This document shows positions 23,841 to 31,789 of a DNA stretch of 35,254 bases, piece after piece (positions within the stretch are counted from its first letter, which is position 1; the number at the start of each line of letters is the position of its first letter). This stretch comes from Caulobacter sp. (GTDB taxonomy: Bacteria > Pseudomonadota > Alphaproteobacteria > Caulobacterales > Caulobacteraceae). The notes under the pieces are model-generated. The model did not search any database, was not told the DNA's origin, and saw only the letters and a program-made list of their open reading frames with translations. The stretch spans positions 1-35,254 of the forward strand of contig WGLL01000020.1 of NCBI GenBank assembly GCA_016125585.1, in the 5' to 3' direction. A program made the position numbers and the translations under genes.

Positions 23841-24911
23841 TCAGGCCGCGCAGGCCTCAAAACCGCTGCGGATCGCCGCCTCGTCCAGGTCGCGGCCGAT
23901 GAACACCATGCGGCTGTAGCGCGGCTCGCCGGCCTTCCAGTCGCGCTGGTAGTCGCCTTCCAGGATCATGTGCACGGCCTGGAACACCAGCCGCCGGCTC
24001 TCGCCCTTGATGTCGAGGATGCCCTTGGCCCGCAGGATATCGACGCCCTTTTCCTGCAGCAGGGTGTTGAGCCAGTTGGTCACCCGGATGCCGTCCAGCG
24101 GCTTTTCCGAGGTCAGGGAAATGCCCTTGATGCCGGCGGCGGCCGCGTGATCGTGCGGCGCGTGGTCGTGGTGGTGATGATCATGGCCGTGGTCGTGGCC
24201 CCCGTGATCATGCCCGTGATCATGGTCGCAGTGCTCGTCATGCACATGGCCTTCCTCGCCATGCGCCGGATTGAGGAACTCCGGCTCGGCGGCGGTGATC
24301 CGCTCCAGGTCGAAGCTGCCGCGCCCGAGGATGGCGTCCAGCGGCACCTGCGACCGGGTGGTGCGATGGATCGGGGCCAGCGGATTGATCCGCCGGATCG
24401 CCGCCTCGACGCTGCGCAGCTCGGCCTCATCCACAAGGTCGGTCTTGTTGAGCACGATCTGGTCGGCGAAGGCGATCTGCTCGACCGCTTCTTTGGAATC
24501 CGCCAGCCGCAGCGGCAGGTGTTTGGCGTCAACCACCGTGGTCACCGAATCCAGCTGCGTTTTGGCCCGCACGTCGTCATCGACGAAGAAGGTCTGGGCC
24601 ACCGGCCCCGGGTCGGCCAGGCCCGTGGTCTCCACCACGATGGCGTCGAAGCCGCCCTTGCGCTTCATCAGGCCCGACAGCACCCGGATCAGGTCGCCGC
24701 GCACCGTGCAGCAGACGCAGCCGTTGTTCATCTCGAACACTTCCTCGTCGGCCCCGACCACCAGGTCGTTGTCGATGCCGACCTCGCCGAACTCGTTGAC
24801 GATCACGGCGTAGCGCTTGCCGTGATCCTCGGTGAGGATGCGGTTGAGCAGGGTGGTCTTGCCGGCGCCAAGGTAGCCGGTGAGGACGGTGACGGGAATT
24901 TTCGTGGTCAT
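23841..24911 (-). CDS. COG0523/CobW-family GTPase metallochaperone with His-rich loop
   Basis: A 356-residue G3E GTPase. The Walker A 'GYLGAGKTT' lies at residues 12-20. The metal-binding C-x-C-C motif is at Cys65, Cys67 and Cys68, G3 lies near 'ETTGLADPG', and G4 is 'NKTD' (155-158). A loop at about 217-255 is extremely rich in His and Asp ([12 protein letters not shown] and similar), as in zinc-handling members (YjiA, ZigA, ZNG1). The CobW C-terminal domain follows, ending at about 345. Family knowledge: these proteins deliver or conserve metal, usually zinc, for target enzymes when metal is scarce. Upstream on the same strand is a small membrane protein whose promoter has a Zur-like dyad. 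Both may form one unit, although a repeat-filled gap of 178 bp separates them. Metal and client are not directly shown. Confidence 0.93.
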   Translation of the reverse strand: MTTKIPVTVLTGYLGAGKTTLLNRILTEDHGKRYAVIVNEFGEVGIDNDLVVGADEEVFEMNNGCVCCTVRGDLIRVLSGLMKRKGGFDAIVVETTGLADPGPVAQTFFVDDDVRAKTQLDSVTTVVDAKHLPLRLADSKEAVEQIAFADQIVLNKTDLVDEAELRSVEAAIRRINPLAPIHRTTRSQVPLDAILGRGSFDLERITAAEPEFLNPAHGEEGHVHDEHCDHDHGHDHGGHDHGHDHHHHDHAPHDHAAAAGIKGISLTSEKPLDGIRVTNWLNTLLQEKGVDILRAKGILDIKGESRRLVFQAVHMILEGDYQRDWKAGEPRYSRMVFIGRDLDEAAIRSGFEACAA

Positions 24912-24936
24912 GGCGACTATCTAGGGGGGCGGAGGC

Positions 24937-24951
24937 GAAAACGGAACGGGG
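24937..24951 (+). repeat. 15-bp direct repeat, copy 1
   Basis: GAAAACGGAACGGGG, identical to 25075-25089. The two copies bracket a 123-bp interval holding a REP-like inverted pair. Confidence 0.8.
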
Positions 24952-24972
24952 ACCAGTCCACAGCCCCCCAAA

Positions 24973-25074
24973 TTCCCGCTTCCCCGGCGATGGCCGGGGC
25001 CCAGAGTCATCCACCGAACCTTGAATACCGACCCGAGACCACCGCGAGCCCGACTGGATCCCGGCCTCCGCCGG
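24973..25074. repeat. REP-like inverted pair (CCCCGGCGA-x-GGCCGGGG type)
   Basis: The left arm (about 24973-25007) contains TTCCCCGGCGATGGCCGGGG followed by CCCAG. The right arm (about 25053-25076) is the inverted form, CTGGATCCCGGCCTCCGCCGG. This is the same element type as the array at 31.8 kb. It fills the gap between two leftward genes. Confidence 0.7.
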
Positions 25075-25089
25075 GAAAACGGAACGGGG
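25075..25089 (+). repeat. 15-bp direct repeat, copy 2
   Basis: An exact second copy of 24937-24951. It ends one base before the stop codon of the membrane protein gene. Confidence 0.8.
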
Positions 25090-25716
25090 TCAGGTGTCGA
25101 AGACGATGACCGCCAGGCCGATCAGGATCAGCACTCCGCCGAGGATGGCAGACTCATACCGCTCCAGCCCCTCGATCTTCAGCCGCCGGGCGCTGATCAG
25201 GCTGAGGCCGGTGAACAGCAGCATGCCCAGGCCCGTCGCCGCCGCCAGCACCCCGCTCAGCACCAGAAAGCCGGTCCAGCCGTGCTTCATCCCCTGCAGA
25301 TAGACCGGCAGGAAGACCTCGCAGGGCGACAGGGCCAGCAGCACGAACAGCCCGGCCATCGCCGCCCGGTCGGTGCCGTAGCGGCGGGCCTCGGCCGGGG
25401 CGTGTCCATGCCGGGCGTGGCGCAGCAGATAGAACAGGCCCAGAGCGATCATCAGACCGCCGACGATCCAGTGGAAGGCCTCGCCGAAGCGGGGCTCGAC
25501 CAGGGCGCCGGCCGCCACCACGCCCAGCCCCAGCACGATGGTGAAGGCCACATGCCCCACCCCGGCCCCGGCGGCGACGCCCAGCGTCTTGGCCGTCGAC
25601 CAGCTGCGCCCGCGCCCGACCAGCACGAAGGGCAGCCAGTGGGTCGGCAGGGCGGCGTGCAGGAACGCCACGAGAAAGCCGCCGGCGGCCAGGGAGATAA
25701 GCGCGGTCGAGGTCAC
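25090..25716 (-). CDS. Small polytopic membrane protein, possible metal permease or exporter
   Basis: A 208-residue protein with about six hydrophobic helices. Potential metal ligands sit in the first helix region ('LHAALPTHWLPF', His pair), in a His-containing loop near residue 104 ('HARHGHAPAE') and in a 'LSPCEVFLPVYL' motif. These features resemble the nickel/cobalt or HupE/TauE-like small permeases, but I cannot place it in a named family. The start is a GTG at 25716, with no Shine-Dalgarno. A TATAAT-containing dyad (25734-25746) lies 18 bp upstream, so the leader would be very short. Neighbouring CobW-type GTPase and Zur-like operator suggest a role in zinc or related metal supply. That role is inference. 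Confidence 0.7.
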   Translation of the reverse strand: MTSTALISLAAGGFLVAFLHAALPTHWLPFVLVGRGRSWSTAKTLGVAAGAGVGHVAFTIVLGLGVVAAGALVEPRFGEAFHWIVGGLMIALGLFYLLRHARHGHAPAEARRYGTDRAAMAGLFVLLALSPCEVFLPVYLQGMKHGWTGFLVLSGVLAAATGLGMLLFTGLSLISARRLKIEGLERYESAILGGVLILIGLAVIVFDT

Positions 25717-25733
25717 CGGCGAGGCTATAGCCT

Positions 25734-25746
25734 GTTACATTATAAC
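25734..25746 (-). promoter_or_regulatory. AT-rich dyad, candidate Zur operator overlapping a -10 element
   Basis: GTTACATTATAAC is a 13-bp dyad with GTTA/TAAC outer halves and one internal mismatch, in an otherwise GC-rich region. It resembles the GTTATA-n-TATAAC palindromes bound by alphaproteobacterial Zur. On the minus strand it includes a perfect TATAAT, so a bound repressor would block transcription of the membrane protein gene. The identity of the regulator is inferred from this resemblance and the metal-related neighbours. Confidence 0.5.
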
Positions 25747-25814
25747 GCGCCAGTGGGAACCGTCTCCGCTCCCCCGGCGACCCGCGTGGCGGCGCCAGCC
25801 AGGGCCGGGGCCGC

Positions 25815-26945
25815 CTACTTCCGCCGTCCTATCCGGTTGAAGGCCACATAGTTCGACCCCTCCGACACCGCGAACACCAGATCGGGCCAGCCGTCCTGGT
25901 CCAGGTCGCCGACGCTGACATTGTAGCTGTCGACCGGGTCCGCCGGGATGTCGACCGCCTCGAACCCGCCAGCGCGGTTGAAATAGACCCGGTTGGGCGC
26001 CTCCGAATTGGCCAAGGCGATGTCCAGCCGGCCATCCCGGTCAAAATCGGCCAGGGCCACGGCGAAGGCGACATCGGCCGTCGACCCGAAGCGCCGCACC
26101 GCGCCGAAGCCGCCCTTGCCGTCATTCACGAAGATCACGCCCTGCGCCTTCATCCCCCCGGCGACGATGTCCGCCCGCCCGTCGCCGGTCACATCGCCCA
26201 CCGCGACGCCGCGAATCTCCAGCCCCAGATCGGCGCCCAGCCGCTCCGGCGCTCCGAACCCGGCCGCCGCGCCGCGATAGATCATCACCCCCTCGCCGCC
26301 GCGATTGGAAAAGACGAGGTCCAGGCGTCCGTCGCCGTCGAGATCGGCTGCCACCGCCTGGATGGTCTGCTCGCTGCCGGACAGTTCGATGACCTGATCG
26401 AACCCGCCCGCGCCGTCGTTGATGAACTGCAGGTTGGCCCGGCCCCGCTGGGCCAGCACCAGATCGATGTCGCCGTCATTGTCGAAATCGGCCGCCACGA
26501 TGCCCCGCGCCTGGGCCACCGGACCGATCTCGCGCGCCACCGGGAAATGGCCGGTCCCGTCATTGAACAGCAGCAGCACCGGCAGCAGGTCGCGGGCGAT
26601 GGCCGCATCCAGGTCGCCATCCCCGTCCAGGTCGGCCAGAGCGGCCTGATAGGCGGTCGACCGTTCCGGCCCGGCGTCCCGCGCCGAGCGGAACAGCCCC
26701 ATGCCGTTGTTGAGAAACACCTCGTCCTGCTGGATCCAGTGGCGGCCGTTGGCGGCGAACCCGTCCAGGTCCCCGTCACCGTCCAGATCTCCCAGGCTGA
26801 CCGAGGCCGTCAGGCCGGTTTCATCGCCGAAGTAGTTGTAGGGGTGGACCGCAAACGGCGGCGCGTCCTGCGCGGCCCCCTCCTGCACGCTGAAGGGTCC
26901 CGCGAGGGCGAAGGCCAGAGCCAGCACAATCGTCGATCTCGGCAT
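25815..26945 (-). CDS. Secreted FG-GAP/VCBS-repeat beta-propeller protein
   Basis: A 376-residue protein with a signal peptide (cleaved near residue 25, 'GAAQD'). It consists almost wholly of FG-GAP-type repeats, each with a calcium-binding loop D-x-D-G-D-G-x-x-D ('LDGDGDLD', 'FDNDGDID', 'LDGDGRLD', 'VTGDGRAD', 'FDRDGRLD', 'LDQDGWPD'). At least six to seven blades are visible, enough for an integrin-alpha-like propeller. Such proteins bind ligands or act as surface or periplasmic scaffolds, and no enzymatic motif is present. The ATG at 26945 has a GGGGGC stretch upstream. It is followed on the same strand by the small membrane protein, whose own promoter-like dyad lies in the 98-bp gap. Function unknown. 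Confidence 0.88.
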   Translation of the reverse strand: MPRSTIVLALAFALAGPFSVQEGAAQDAPPFAVHPYNYFGDETGLTASVSLGDLDGDGDLDGFAANGRHWIQQDEVFLNNGMGLFRSARDAGPERSTAYQAALADLDGDGDLDAAIARDLLPVLLLFNDGTGHFPVAREIGPVAQARGIVAADFDNDGDIDLVLAQRGRANLQFINDGAGGFDQVIELSGSEQTIQAVAADLDGDGRLDLVFSNRGGEGVMIYRGAAAGFGAPERLGADLGLEIRGVAVGDVTGDGRADIVAGGMKAQGVIFVNDGKGGFGAVRRFGSTADVAFAVALADFDRDGRLDIALANSEAPNRVYFNRAGGFEAVDIPADPVDSYNVSVGDLDQDGWPDLVFAVSEGSNYVAFNRIGRRK

Positions 26946-27236
26946 GGTCGCCCCCAGCTACGGCGGACCGTCTTCCCGCCTCAGGCCAGACCCTAACCCG
27001 CCCCGCGCCCCCGTTGAACCGCCGGCGGGATTTTGCCCGGGTGGATTTAACGCCTGTTCGTCAAGAACCGCACCGACCAGCCACAGGTGCCCGACAGTGA
27101 CTTCGTCACCGACGCCACAACGCTGTTCGCCTCGCAGTTCGAGGCGGGATAGGTCACCGCAAGACAAGGGCCGAGGTTTCCGCTCACGCCGGGGACGCAG
27201 ACGTGGATCAGATCCGGTGAATTCCCGCTCTGGCCG
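26946..27236. other. Intergenic region without a recognised gene
   Basis: No gene or terminator is evident. A 33-codon open stretch (27054-27152, plus strand, ending SQFEAG-stop) looks protein-like but has no ATG start and an in-frame stop just before it. It could be a decayed gene end. GC content begins to fall here towards the two orphan genes that follow. Confidence 0.3.
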
Positions 27237-27749
27237 CTATTTCCAGCTTTCCGAAGATCTCATATCGATCACCGTCCAGCCTGTCTTCTGATCGGGCCAG
27301 ACGGAAATCTCATAGTCCCAGTTTTTGACGCCATAGCGCGACCCATCCACATCAACGTATGTCCAGGTTCGCGAATGCTCTCGGGCATTCTGTGAGGAGG
27401 CCCAGCCACGGAATCGCGCCTCCAGATCGCGTTCGATACTGGCTCGGGAGGTGTTCGGGTCCACGGTGAAACTGCAGCCGACGCCATACTTTCCCGCCGA
27501 CAGTATGATGCTCTGACCGCGTCGACTGGCCCTGTAGACACCGGCATCCGTAGGGTCAGCCTTGGCGACCTCGACAAATCCCAACCGCTTGGCGGTTGCC
27601 AGCGACGCCGCGCTATTGTCCTCGAAGATCAGAGGGCCGCACAATTCAACAACCAGCTGGGCGACCGAATATGGCTGGGCTGCCGCAGGCGTCGAGCTGC
27701 AAAGACAGACCCAGAGACCCATGACCGCCACCAAAAGGCGCTTGTCCAT
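27237..27749 (-). CDS. Secreted protein of unknown function
   Basis: A 170-residue protein. The ATG at 27749 has AGGAAG about 9 nt upstream and starts a signal peptide (MDKRLLVAVMG... with cleavage near 'AAAQP', residue 25). The frame runs on to a TTG at 27779, which is less likely. The mature part contains two Cys ('ELCGPL' and 'GVGCSF', a possible disulphide), a segment rich in Trp and Tyr ('TWTYVDVDGSRYGVKNWDYEI'), and no catalytic motif. I do not recognise the family. Codon use is visibly less GC-rich than neighbours (AGA, AAA, TCA appear), like the next gene, which suggests both were acquired together or evolve under weaker constraint. Nearby genes give no functional clue. Confidence 0.75.
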   Translation of the reverse strand: MDKRLLVAVMGLWVCLCSSTPAAAQPYSVAQLVVELCGPLIFEDNSAASLATAKRLGFVEVAKADPTDAGVYRASRRGQSIILSAGKYGVGCSFTVDPNTSRASIERDLEARFRGWASSQNAREHSRTWTYVDVDGSRYGVKNWDYEISVWPDQKTGWTVIDMRSSESWK

Positions 27750-27822
27750 CTCTTCATCTTCCTCCCACCCGCGGCTCAACAGCCGCGCCGGGCCGGCTTG
27801 GCCGGCAGGTCAGATCTGCTGA

Positions 27823-28353
27823 CTATCTGATGCCCTCGCACCTCTGGAGACAGGCATGCCTGAGCGCCGCCTCCCGGTTCGGCGTGTCATAGTATTTGGC
27901 GCTGTAGCACTGGTTTCGGCACGACTGGTATCGCTGGGCGCGATCCTGACCGCTGGTTCGGCTCTGGCGAGCTGACGATGGTTTGGAGTCCAGACATTTG
28001 GTCAAGGCGCAGGCGATGATTGCAACGCCAGTCACGGCGACGGCGCCCCCATTGCGCCTCCGTTGCTTCATGCTGGCAAGGGTATAGAGCTTTCGGCCGC
28101 TTACCCATTGCCAACGCCCATTCCGAAGACTCACCCGGAGAGATTGACTGGGGTAATGTACGTCTAGAACCCGGACCGCTGCGCCATTGTCGAAATACAG
28201 GGTCTGACCGACGAGAGCCCGGCTCAACCGCCCTTCGTCGACAACGTTGCAACCGCCGAGGCTACAATCCGCGGCCATTGACGGTGACGTCTGTAAAGCA
28301 GATCCGGACACGGCAAGCGCCAATATGATCAGGGCGGCAATGAACGGGCGCAT
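27823..28353 (-). CDS. Secreted or membrane-anchored protein with twin CX3C motif, unknown function
   Basis: A 176-residue protein starting at the ATG at 28353 (GGAG upstream). A signal peptide ends near residue 27 ('SMAAD'). A small globular part follows (about 45-95: 'VGQTLYFDNGAAVRVLDV' and 'NGRWQWVSGRKLYTL'), then a hydrophobic stretch (about 101-119) that could be a membrane helix or hydrophobic core. The C-terminus carries two C-x3-C motifs (CRNQC and CLQRC) 18 residues apart in a predicted helical hairpin, an arrangement able to form two disulphides. I do not recognise the family. Lower GC than the surroundings and adjacency to another secreted orphan suggest a shared acquired unit. 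The frame remains open far upstream antisense to nhaA, but that part is not protein-like. Confidence 0.72.
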   Translation of the reverse strand: MRPFIAALIILALAVSGSALQTSPSMAADCSLGGCNVVDEGRLSRALVGQTLYFDNGAAVRVLDVHYPSQSLRVSLRNGRWQWVSGRKLYTLASMKQRRRNGGAVAVTGVAIIACALTKCLDSKPSSARQSRTSGQDRAQRYQSCRNQCYSAKYYDTPNREAALRHACLQRCEGIR

Positions 28354-28833
28354 CTGAGGGGCTCCAATGGTTTCGCCCCACAAGCTTACAGTTGGAATAA
28401 CGTTGGTCAACGAAACGGCGCCGCCAAACCTGTCACACCTTGGCGACATTGCCGGTGCGAGTGCGGCGAACGCGCCGCACCCTCGCCTTGTCTCTTGTCC
28501 GTAAGATCCATGTCCAAACCCAAGAAATTCCCAGGATCGCCCCACCTTGGGAACATCCGGCCCACTTGGGGGGTGCGGCGGGCCCGCCTTCGCCCACCGG
28601 GTCATCCCCCTGTCCGCCGCCAGTCCCCCGCCGCTTCGCCGCCGTCGCCCTCCGGATTTCCCTGAGGGGCCGGCCGTTGCGCCCGACGCGCCCCGCCGAT
28701 CACGGTATAATGGTGGGGCGCTTCGATAAGGCCCCGCGTCGATTCCCCGCCGCCACGGGTTTACAGACGTCGTTGCAGCCCCCAGATCAACGGCGACACC
28801 CCGATCCTCTGACCTGACCGGAAGCCCGCCGCC
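28354..28833. other. 480-bp intergenic region between a leftward orphan and nhaA
   Basis: The left end holds a leftward promoter candidate. The remaining sequence is GC-rich without a convincing gene. A TATAAT at 28706-28711 could be a -10 for nhaA, which would give a leader of about 115 nt, but no good -35 is placed 16-18 bp before it. No tRNA or clear repeat is seen. Confidence 0.4.
28383..28410 (-). promoter_or_regulatory. Promoter candidate for the twin-CX3C protein gene
   Basis: On the minus strand TTGACC (28405-28410) and TAAGCT (28383-28388) are 16 bp apart, about 30 bp upstream of the start codon. The spacing is slightly short. Confidence 0.45.
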
Positions 28834-30015
28834 TTGGACCGTCTCAAGCCCACCGCCGTCGTTCACTTCCTCAAGACCGAGGCCGGGGGCGGGGTGCTGC
28901 TGGCCCTGGCGGCCGTGGCGGCCCTGATCGTCGCCAACTCGCCGCTGGCGGACGGCTATTTCGCCCTGCTCAAGCACCACCTGCCGGTCGATCTGGGGAT
29001 CTGGAGCGCCGACTTCACGGTCAAGAACTGGGTCAAGGACGGCCTGATGGCCATCTTCTTCTACGTCATCGGCCTGGAGCTGAAGCGCGAGCTGACCATC
29101 GGCGAGCTGTCCGACCCCAAGGTCGTCACCCTGCCGGTGGCGGCGGCGATCGGCGGGGCCCTGATGCCGGTGGCGCTCTACATGCTGCTGGCCGGCGGGA
29201 CCGATCCCCGCGGCTGGCCGGTGCCGGTGGCCACCGACATCGCCTTCGCCCTGGCCGCCCTGGCCATCCTGGCCCCCAACATCGATCCCCGCCTGCGGCT
29301 GTTCCTGCTGACCCTGGCGGTGGTCGATGACCTGATCGCCATCATCCTGATCGCGGTGCTGTTCACCAGCCATCTGGCGGTGATCCCGCTGCTCGCCGCC
29401 CTGGCCCTGCTGGCGGCGGTGTGGATCGCCCAGCGCTGGATCCGCATGCCGATGTGGCTCTATCCCGTGGTCGGGCTGATCACCTGGGCCCTGTCGATCC
29501 AGGCCGGGGTGCATTCCTCGGTGATGGCCGTGGCCGCGGCGATGATCGTGCCGCCCCGCCGGGTGAGCGAGGGCTGGACCGTGGTCGGCACCCTGGAGCA
29601 CGCCATCCATCCTTTCTCGGCCTATGTCGTCCTGCCGGTCTTCGCCTTCTGCGCGGCGGGGGTGTCCTTCGCCGGCCTGTCGCTGTCGCAGCTGACCCAC
29701 GGCCTGCCGGCCGCCATCGCCGTCGGCCTGGCGCTGGGCAAGCCGCTGGGCGTGGTCGGGGCCTATCTGCTGGTCGCCCGGCTGATCCGCTCGCCCGATC
29801 CCTTCCGGCTGATGGACCTGCTGGCCATCGGGGCCCTGTGCGGCATCGGCTTCACCATGAGCCTGTTCATCGGCGGCCTGGCCTTCGCGACCGATCCGGC
29901 CGGCGAGGCCAATGCGCGAATCGGCGTGCTGATGGGATCGAGCCTGGCCCTGCTGCTGAGCATCCTCGCCTTCCGTCTGCGGCCCGTCCGCGAGGCCGCT
30001 GCGGAGGCGCAATGA
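28834..30015 (+). CDS. nhaA: Na+/H+ antiporter NhaA
   Basis: A 393-residue inner-membrane antiporter, the usual NhaA length (E. coli 388), with about 12 helices. Ion-binding residues are visible: Asp135 in 'ATDIAFAL' and the pair Asp165-Asp166 in 'VVDDLIAI', matching E. coli Asp133, Asp163 and Asp164. It expels Na+ in exchange for protons and supports pH and salt homeostasis. The start is a TTG at 28834 with GGAAG 9 nt upstream; an in-frame stop lies at 28810 and no ATG or GTG exists between, so TTG is the only reasonable choice. It is monocistronic and followed by the rplU promoter. Confidence 0.95.
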   Translation: MDRLKPTAVVHFLKTEAGGGVLLALAAVAALIVANSPLADGYFALLKHHLPVDLGIWSADFTVKNWVKDGLMAIFFYVIGLELKRELTIGELSDPKVVTLPVAAAIGGALMPVALYMLLAGGTDPRGWPVPVATDIAFALAALAILAPNIDPRLRLFLLTLAVVDDLIAIILIAVLFTSHLAVIPLLAALALLAAVWIAQRWIRMPMWLYPVVGLITWALSIQAGVHSSVMAVAAAMIVPPRRVSEGWTVVGTLEHAIHPFSAYVVLPVFAFCAAGVSFAGLSLSQLTHGLPAAIAVGLALGKPLGVVGAYLLVARLIRSPDPFRLMDLLAIGALCGIGFTMSLFIGGLAFATDPAGEANARIGVLMGSSLALLLSILAFRLRPVREAAAEAQ

Positions 30016-30040
30016 TCGCGCCGACAGGGCGCCAGCGTGA

Positions 30041-30068
30041 TTGACTCGGAAGAGCCCCGCTGTATAAG
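30041..30068 (+). promoter_or_regulatory. Strong promoter of rplU-rpmA
   Basis: TTGACT (30041-30046) and TATAAG (30063-30068) are separated by 16 bp. Transcription would begin near 30075, about 70 nt before rplU. A short GC hairpin around 30092-30104 followed by a T run (GTTTTTG) lies in the leader and could be an attenuator or binding site for autoregulation. Confidence 0.7.
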
Positions 30069-30142
30069 ACCGCTCCCTTCGCTCCCGGGCACGCCCGCGG
30101 GGCGCATTCGTTTTTGCTCTATCTGAATTTTAGGACGGACCG

Positions 30143-30811
30143 ATGTACGCGGTGATCAAGACCGGCGGAAAGCAGTACCGGGTCAAAGCCGGTGACCTGC
30201 TGGTCGTTGAAAAGCTGGCCGGCGAGCCCGGCGCTGAAGTTTCCTTCGACCAGGTGCTGATGCTGGGCGACGGCGACGCTGTCACCGTGGGCGCTCCCCT
30301 GGTCGATGGCGCCGTGGTCAGCGCGACCCTGGTGGAAACCCGCAAGGGTGAGAAGGTGAAGATCTTCAAGAAGATCCGTCGCCAGGGCTACCGCCGCACC
30401 CGCGGTCACCGCCAGACCGAGACGGTCCTGCGCGTCACCGCCGTCGGCGACGGCGGCAAGAAGACCGACAAGTGGGACGGCACCGTCGACCTGACCACCA
30501 AGGCCGAGCTCAACGCCCGTTCGCGCGGCCTGAAGCTGCCGGAATTCGCCGCCAAGACCGAGGCCGCTCCGGCCCCCAAGGCCAAGAAGACCAAGGCCGT
30601 CGACACCGTGACCGAGTCGGAGACCCTGGTCGCCGCCGAGGCCCCGATCGTCGAGACCGAAGCCGCCGCCGTCGAGGCGCCCGCCAAGAAGGCGGCCCCG
30701 AAGAAGGCCGCTGCGCCGAAAGCGGCCAAGGCCGACGCCGGCGAGGCCAAGGCCCCCGCCAAGAAAGCCGCGCCGAAAAAGGCCGCCAAGAAGGACGCCG
30801 ACGAAGCCTGA
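30143..30811 (+). CDS. rplU: 50S ribosomal protein L21 with long C-terminal extension
   Basis: A 222-residue protein, twice the usual L21 length. Residues 1-101 are the canonical L21 fold (MYAVIKTGGKQYRV start, 'KIRRQGYRRTRGHRQ' rRNA-binding segment). Residues 102-222 form an added tail. First comes a linker, then an Ala/Lys/Pro/Glu-rich low-complexity region in which PAKKAAPKKAA is repeated twice. The tail resembles histone H1-like or PAKKA sequences and is probably disordered and able to bind RNA. Such extensions are known in L21 of some Caulobacterales. AGGACGG upstream supports the start. It is followed by rpmA in the usual rplU-rpmA operon. Confidence 0.97.
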   Translation: MYAVIKTGGKQYRVKAGDLLVVEKLAGEPGAEVSFDQVLMLGDGDAVTVGAPLVDGAVVSATLVETRKGEKVKIFKKIRRQGYRRTRGHRQTETVLRVTAVGDGGKKTDKWDGTVDLTTKAELNARSRGLKLPEFAAKTEAAPAPKAKKTKAVDTVTESETLVAAEAPIVETEAAAVEAPAKKAAPKKAAAPKAAKADAGEAKAPAKKAAPKKAAKKDADEA

Positions 30812-30843
30812 TCGGCTTCGTCGCTAGAGGATAGGAGAGCGAT

Positions 30844-31116
<273 letters not shown>

Positions 31117-31170
31117 GGCGACCAGAGACCTTCCTCCGGATCGCCGCAAGCGACCCGGACAGAGAACTCC

Positions 31171-31209
31171 AGAGGGGAGTCCGGATCGCCGGGCTCCCCT
31201 CTTTTCGTT
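31171..31209 (+). terminator. Rho-independent terminator after rpmA
   Basis: A 14-bp stem (31171-31184 with 31189-31202, including one T-G wobble) closes an ATCG loop and is followed by TTTTCGTTT. It ends the rplU-rpmA transcript. Confidence 0.9.
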
Positions 31210-31241
31210 TCAGGGCTCCGTCAGAGGGCCGGGAGGCAAAC

Positions 31242-31775
31242 ATGTGTCTGATTGACGAGGCGCCGCGAATAGAAACCAGACGGCTGACCCTGCGGTCGCC
31301 GGCGCCGGGCGACGAGTCACGCCTGGCCGAGCTGATGTCGGAGTTCGACATCGCCCGGATGACCAGCAGGGTGCCCCATCCCTACGGCCTCAACGACGCC
31401 GTCGAGTTCATCACCCGCGCCCAGGCCCGTGACCCGCGCACCGACTGCAACTTCCTGCTCGAGCTTGAGGACGAGGGCGTCGTCGGCGGCCTTGGCCTGT
31501 TCACGCCGCCAGGCCAGGGTGTGGAGGTCGGCTACTGGATCGGCAAACCCTGGTGGGGTCGCGGCTTCGCCTCCGAAGCCCTCGCCGGGGCCCTGGCCTG
31601 GGCGGGCAAGGACTGGAAGAAGCGCTACATCGTCGCCGGCCACTTCAGCGACAACCCGGCTTCCGGCGCGGTGCTGTCCAAGGCCGGCTTCCTCTATACG
31701 GGCGAGGTGCAGCACAAGCACAGCCTGGCCCGCGGCGTGGTGGTCCCGACCCGGATGATGGTCTGGCTGGCCTGA
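31242..31775 (+). CDS. GNAT-family N-acetyltransferase (RimJ/RimL-like)
   Basis: A 177-residue acetyl-CoA-dependent acetyltransferase of the GNAT fold. It starts with 'IETRRLTLRSP', the typical RimJ/RimL-group first strand, and has the acetyl-CoA binding segment 'GRGFASEAL' near residue 107 and 'NPASGAVLSKAGF' near residue 145, a canonical motif B. These enzymes acetylate ribosomal proteins, small amines or antibiotics; the substrate here is unknown. GGGAGG lies 6 nt upstream of the ATG at 31242. It lies just behind the rpmA terminator, so it likely has its own promoter, and its neighbourhood with ribosomal genes fits but does not prove a ribosomal target. Confidence 0.9.
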   Translation: MCLIDEAPRIETRRLTLRSPAPGDESRLAELMSEFDIARMTSRVPHPYGLNDAVEFITRAQARDPRTDCNFLLELEDEGVVGGLGLFTPPGQGVEVGYWIGKPWWGRGFASEALAGALAWAGKDWKKRYIVAGHFSDNPASGAVLSKAGFLYTGEVQHKHSLARGVVVPTRMMVWLA

Positions 31776-31789
31776 AACCGCTTCCCGGG

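Noticed and set aside
28706..28711. TATAAT as the nhaA promoter -10
   Set aside because: No acceptable -35 at 16-18 bp. It is kept only as a remark in the intergenic entry.
28354..30012. Extension of the twin-CX3C protein frame across nhaA
   Set aside because: The upstream part is antisense to NhaA and rich in Gln/Arg/Gly/His. A good start with ribosome site and signal peptide exists at 28353.
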